In this document: in pieces, positions 60,661 to 64,000 of the stretch
How the letters are laid out: every line of letters starts with the position of its first letter
Numbering within the stretch: the stretch's first letter is position 1
Source: Buchnera aphidicola str. Bp (Baizongia pistaciae)
GTDB lineage: Bacteria; Pseudomonadota; Gammaproteobacteria; Enterobacterales; Enterobacteriaceae
Assembly (NCBI RefSeq): GCF_000007725.1
Contig: NC_004545.1
Location: 248,001-312,000 of the forward strand
Reading direction: 5' to 3'
DNA: 64,000 bases
Notes under the pieces: model-generated
What the model was told of the DNA's origin: nothing
The model's input: the letters and a program-made list of their open reading frames with translations, nothing else
Database searches by the model: none
Translations under genes and position numbers: made by a program

Positions 60661-61914
60661 ATGTTTATAAAAAATAAAACAATTTCTAATTATGATGCTG
60701 ATGTATATCGGATGATGAAACAAGAATATCAACGTCAAGAAAATCATATTGAATTAATAGCATCAGAAAATTATGTTAGCTCATGTGTTATGGAAGCACA
60801 AGGTTCTCAATTAACTAATAAATATGCAGAAGGATATCCAGGAAAAAGATATTATGGTGGATGTGACTATGTAGACGCAATCGAAAAAATAGCTATTAAG
60901 CGTGCAAAAAAATTATTTAACGCTAACTATGCTAACGTTCAACCTCATTCTGGATCTCAAGCTAATTATGCTGTGTACAGCGCATTATTAAAACCAAATG
61001 ATATAGTGTTAGGAATGAGTTTATCACATGGCGGACATTTAACACATGGCTCGTCAGTTAATTTTTCAGGAAAGTTATATAAATTTATTTCTTATGGACT
61101 AGACATTAGTGGAGATATTGATTATCCTCAAATAAGAAAATTAGCACATCGTTACAAACCTAAAATGATCGTAGGAGGTTTTTCTGCATACTCTGGAATA
61201 TGTAATTGGAAGTTATTAAGAGAAATTGCTGATGAAATTAATTCATATTTGTTCGTAGATATGGCTCATATTTCTGGTTTAGTAGCAGCGGGATTATATC
61301 CTAATCCATTGAAATATGCCCACGTAGTAACTTCTACTACACATAAAACCCTATCTGGGCCTCGAGGGGGATTAATCTTAGCAAAAGGAGATAATGTATC
61401 CTTGTTTAAAAAATTAAATTCTTCTGTATTTCCTGGTTGTCAAGGAGGACCTTTAATGCATGTTATTGCAGCTAAGGCTATAGCATTCAAAGAAGCTATG
61501 GAACCTGAATTTAAAGATTATCAATATCAAGTAATTAAAAATGCGCAAGAAATGGCTAAAACGTTTATATCGCGTGGATACAAAGTTGTTTCAGGAAAAA
61601 CGTTTAATCATTTATTATTGTTGGATTTATCAAATAAAAATATAACTGGGAAACGTGCTGATATTTTATTACACTCTGCAAATATTATTGTTAATAAAAA
61701 TAGTATACCTAACGACTTATTAAGTCCTTTTATTACATCAGGAATTCGTATAGGCACTCCAGCAATTACTCGACGAGGTTTTACAGAATTAGAATCAAGA
61801 CAAGTTTCTAATTGGATATGTGATATCTTAGATAATTTTAATAATATTGAAATATCTGCTAAGGTTAAACAAAAAGTTTTGAATTTGTGTTCATTATTTC
61901 CTGTATATAAATAA
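60661..61914 (+). CDS. glyA: serine hydroxymethyltransferase
   Basis: PLP enzyme interconverting serine and glycine with tetrahydrofolate, the main source of one-carbon units. It is 417 residues, exactly the E. coli length. Landmarks are [53 protein letters not shown] and the PLP lysine in [18 protein letters not shown]. It is followed by a strong hairpin shared with the convergent bioD. Confidence 0.97.
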   Translation: MFIKNKTISNYDADVYRMMKQEYQRQENHIELIASENYVSSCVMEAQGSQLTNKYAEGYPGKRYYGGCDYVDAIEKIAIKRAKKLFNANYANVQPHSGSQANYAVYSALLKPNDIVLGMSLSHGGHLTHGSSVNFSGKLYKFISYGLDISGDIDYPQIRKLAHRYKPKMIVGGFSAYSGICNWKLLREIADEINSYLFVDMAHISGLVAAGLYPNPLKYAHVVTSTTHKTLSGPRGGLILAKGDNVSLFKKLNSSVFPGCQGGPLMHVIAAKAIAFKEAMEPEFKDYQYQVIKNAQEMAKTFISRGYKVVSGKTFNHLLLLDLSNKNITGKRADILLHSANIIVNKNSIPNDLLSPFITSGIRIGTPAITRRGFTELESRQVSNWICDILDNFNNIEISAKVKQKVLNLCSLFPVYK

Positions 61915-61940
61915 TATTAATATGATTTTATTAAACTTTT

Positions 61941-61973
61941 ATATTATACCATCTAAATTAGATGGTGTAATAT
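61941..61973. terminator. bidirectional terminator between glyA and bioD
   Basis: A 15-base left arm (61941-61955) and right arm (61959-61973) pair with only one G-T mismatch around a 3-base loop, with an 8-bp core accatcta/tagatggt. Runs rich in T on the right and A on the left flank it. It lies 26 bases after the glyA stop and 60 bases past the bioD end, so it can serve both convergent genes. Confidence 0.7.
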
Positions 61974-62033
61974 TTGAATATTTTTTAAAAAATATAGATA
62001 TTTTTTAAATACTGTTTTTTAAAATTTGTATTA

Positions 62034-62717
62034 CTAATTTTGAAGCGGTAATTTAATGGTAATTGGAATATGATGTATTTGATTATATATGTTAGGTGTG
62101 TATGCAATACACCCTAAATATGGTGATTTCATATTTTTTTTAAGAATATCAATATGTGTTAAATTATATGTATCAGTAGGAAGTAAATAATTAGCAATCC
62201 ATCCAAAAAATTCCAAACCTGAAGATAATATAGCTTTTTGTGTCAATATAGCATGATTTATGCAACCTAATTTAATTCCTATAACCAAGATAGTTTTTAA
62301 ATTTTCTTTTTTAATCCAATCTGACATTACGAATTCATTAGAAAAGGGTGTATGCAAACCACCAATACCTTCAATTAAAATCCAATTAGATTTTTTTTTT
62401 AAACGCTGTAATCCTGATGATAATTTATTCATACAAACGTTCATATGATTTTTTTCATTTGTAAAAAAAGGACATACTGGATCTATAAACAGATATGGAT
62501 TAACCTCCTGGTAAGATAGTTTAACAGTACTAAATTTTCGTAACAGAACAGCATCGCTATTATACTGTTTGAAATCGTTAGTCCTGCACCCAGCAGCAAT
62601 AGGTTTATATCCGGATGTATTATATCCATATCTTCTCGCTAATTCTAATAGTATAATGCTGCTAACTGTTTTACCAATGTTTGTATCAGTTCCAGTGATA
62701 AACCAACAATTTTTCAT
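62034..62717 (-). CDS. bioD: dethiobiotin synthetase
   Basis: ATP-dependent closure of the ureido ring, the penultimate step in biotin synthesis. It is a P-loop protein of 227 residues (225 in E. coli). The nucleotide loop is FITGTDTNIGKTVSSIIL, followed by YKPIAAGCRT, the glycine-rich LIEGIGGLHTPFS and GCINHAILT. It overlaps the end of bioC by 4 bases (ATGA), so translation is coupled. It is last in the bioF-bioC-bioD run. Confidence 0.96.
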   Translation of the reverse strand: MKNCWFITGTDTNIGKTVSSIILLELARRYGYNTSGYKPIAAGCRTNDFKQYNSDAVLLRKFSTVKLSYQEVNPYLFIDPVCPFFTNEKNHMNVCMNKLSSGLQRLKKKSNWILIEGIGGLHTPFSNEFVMSDWIKKENLKTILVIGIKLGCINHAILTQKAILSSGLEFFGWIANYLLPTDTYNLTHIDILKKNMKSPYLGCIAYTPNIYNQIHHIPITIKLPLQN

Positions 62718-63457
62718 AAATATATAACTCCAAAAACAAATCTATAACTAAGCAAATATCCATTTGGATTGTATGGCCAATTTTCTTGTAATTGTCTTAT
62801 TTTTTTTTTAGTTAAAATTTTTGAATGATTGCTACTAATATAATTTGCGCCTATTTTTTTAAAAGAATACATTGCTTCTAATATTTTTGAAAAACTAAAT
62901 GTAATTAAAATGTTGTCTATCAATGTTTTTTTATTACAACATGATAATTTAATGTCATTTATTGATAAAAACTTATTTTCTTGGTAACTTGAATTAATAG
63001 TGCGATAAGCTTTATTGAATTCATATAATGAACCATGAGCTATAGTAGAAAAAACAACCATTCCTCCTGGTTTAGTTACCCTACATAATTCTGAAATAGC
63101 CTTATTAAATTTATTGCACCATTGTAATGATAGATTACTCCACGATAAATCAAAAATATTGTCGCAAATAGGTAGTTGTTCCATGTCTGCATGTAAATAA
63201 TAATCAGCAGAATTCGTATTTTTAGCAGTTAGTAACATATTTTTAGAAAAATCTAATGCAGTTACTGTATTTCCTAATTGACGCCACTTTTTACTAAACC
63301 ATCCAGTACCGCAACCGGCATCGAGAATAGAAATATTAAAAAAAGTTTCTATTTTAGATAATAAAATGTTACCAGCTATTCTTTGTATTACTGAAAAATT
63401 GTCATAGTTTGCTGCTGCTTTTCCAAATGCTTCTGCAATTTTTTTTTTATCTATCAT
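62714..63457 (-). CDS. bioC: malonyl-ACP O-methyltransferase
   Basis: SAM-dependent methyltransferase that caps malonyl-ACP so that fatty acid enzymes can build pimeloyl-ACP for biotin. SAM motif I is SILDAGCGTGWFSKKWRQ, then ALDFSKNMLLTAK and LSWSNLSLQWCNKFNKAI typical of BioC. The ATG at 63457 (MIDKKKIAEAFGKAAANY) matches E. coli and is used instead of a longer frame from 63478. It overlaps bioF by 11 bases and bioD by 4. It gives 247 residues (251 in E. coli). Confidence 0.95.
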   Translation of the reverse strand: MIDKKKIAEAFGKAAANYDNFSVIQRIAGNILLSKIETFFNISILDAGCGTGWFSKKWRQLGNTVTALDFSKNMLLTAKNTNSADYYLHADMEQLPICDNIFDLSWSNLSLQWCNKFNKAISELCRVTKPGGMVVFSTIAHGSLYEFNKAYRTINSSYQENKFLSINDIKLSCCNKKTLIDNILITFSFSKILEAMYSFKKIGANYISSNHSKILTKKKIRQLQENWPYNPNGYLLSYRFVFGVIYL

Positions 63458-64000
63458 ATAATTTATATATACTTTCAATCAATTGTTCGATATCTTCCTT
63501 TGTATGTAATGCATTAAGTGTGATTCTCAATCTCGAACTTTTATTTGGAACAGTAGGAGGACGTATAGCATTTACCCAAATGCCTTTAGATTTTAATTGA
63601 TCAGATAATATCATGGTTTCTTCGTTATCTCCTATTATAATTGGTTGAATAGCAGTATGTGAGCATTTTAATAGATGTGATAAGCATTGAGAATTTTTTA
63701 AAAAAAAATTAATGTTTTCTTGTAATTTTCTTCGTAACTTGTCAGCATGTTGAATACAATAAAGTGCTTGTCGTATAGCATAAGCTTGCGCTATTGGCAT
63801 AGCGGTACTAAACATTAAATGTTTAGAAAATTGCCATAAATATTCAGCAATATTATTACTGCATAATACAGCAGCTCCACTAATACCAAAGGCTTTTCCA
63901 AAAGTAATAGTCAGAATGTCTGGTTTAACACGATGTTGTTCGCAACTACCCTTACCATTATATCCACTAACTCCGATGCCATGAGCATCATCTACCATTA
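63447..64000 (-). CDS. bioF: 8-amino-7-oxononanoate synthase (partial)
   Basis: C-terminal half of the PLP enzyme that condenses pimeloyl-ACP and alanine; the gene continues past the right edge. Visible are VDDAHGIGVSGYNGKGSCEQ, the PLP lysine in ITFGKAFGISGAAVLCS, HLMFSTAMPIAQAYAIRQAL, AIQPIIIGDN and WVNAIRPPTVPNKSSRLRIT. It overlaps bioC by 11 bases. In E. coli bioB would precede it. With bioC and bioD this makes a bioFCD operon. Confidence 0.96.
   Translation of the reverse strand, partial: MVDDAHGIGVSGYNGKGSCEQHRVKPDILTITFGKAFGISGAAVLCSNNIAEYLWQFSKHLMFSTAMPIAQAYAIRQALYCIQHADKLRRKLQENINFFLKNSQCLSHLLKCSHTAIQPIIIGDNEETMILSDQLKSKGIWVNAIRPPTVPNKSSRLRITLNALHTKEDIEQLIESIYKLYDR

Overview
The window is a stretch of a strongly reduced, very AT-rich gammaproteobacterial genome. 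The 16S rRNA gene, the protein sequences and the fragmentary Escherichia coli gene order all point to Buchnera aphidicola, the obligate aphid endosymbiont. The gene content (intact trpDCBA, bioFCD, a lone 16S gene, many lost genes) suggests a divergent lineage such as the one in Baizongia pistaciae, but that strain assignment is inference. No insertion sequence, prophage, CRISPR array, transposase or defence system was seen.

Layout. 1-6740: dapD (partial) and map on the minus strand, then the translation/growth cluster rpsB-tsf-pyrH-frr, a wrecked dxr, and uppS. 7146-18550: fabZ and a C-terminally short dnaE, proS, the flagellar export genes flhB-flhA, and argS. 18766-23690: a 16S gene with a boxA-like leader and a perfect 23-bp processing stem, tRNA-Ile and tRNA-Ala but no 23S or 5S, then gloB, rnhA, dnaQ, tRNA-Asp and gpt. 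23815-30712: grpE, rnfH, smpB, tadA and the minus-strand run lepA-lepB-rnc-era-acpS. 31218-42512: mnmA, hflD, purB, emtA, fabI, rnb, ychE, lipB, lipA, pyrF, ribA. 43112-51126 (minus strand): clsA, yciA, yciB, yciC and the tryptophan genes trpDCBA. 51608-64000: a frameshifted EamA transporter, rluB, sohB, suhB, rlmN, a wrecked ispG, hisS, glyA, and bioF-bioC-bioD running off the right edge.

How it fits together. Most genes serve information processing (translation factors, three aminoacyl-tRNA synthetases, RNA modification and decay) and nutrient supply to the host or to the cell itself (tryptophan, lysine/diaminopimelate, biotin, lipoate, riboflavin). Several proteins carry lesions at key residues while the reading frame is kept. 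SuhB has lost three of its four side-chain metal ligands, EmtA has lost its lipobox cysteine, FlhB has NPMH instead of NPTH, and DnaE lacks the tau-binding C-terminal domain. Two genes of the MEP isoprenoid pathway, dxr and ispG, which lie 53 kb apart, are both pseudogenes, yet the isoprenoid-consuming enzyme UppS is intact. That implies an outside source of isoprenyl diphosphates. I found no convincing novel multigene system; the interest lies in these decay and retention patterns.
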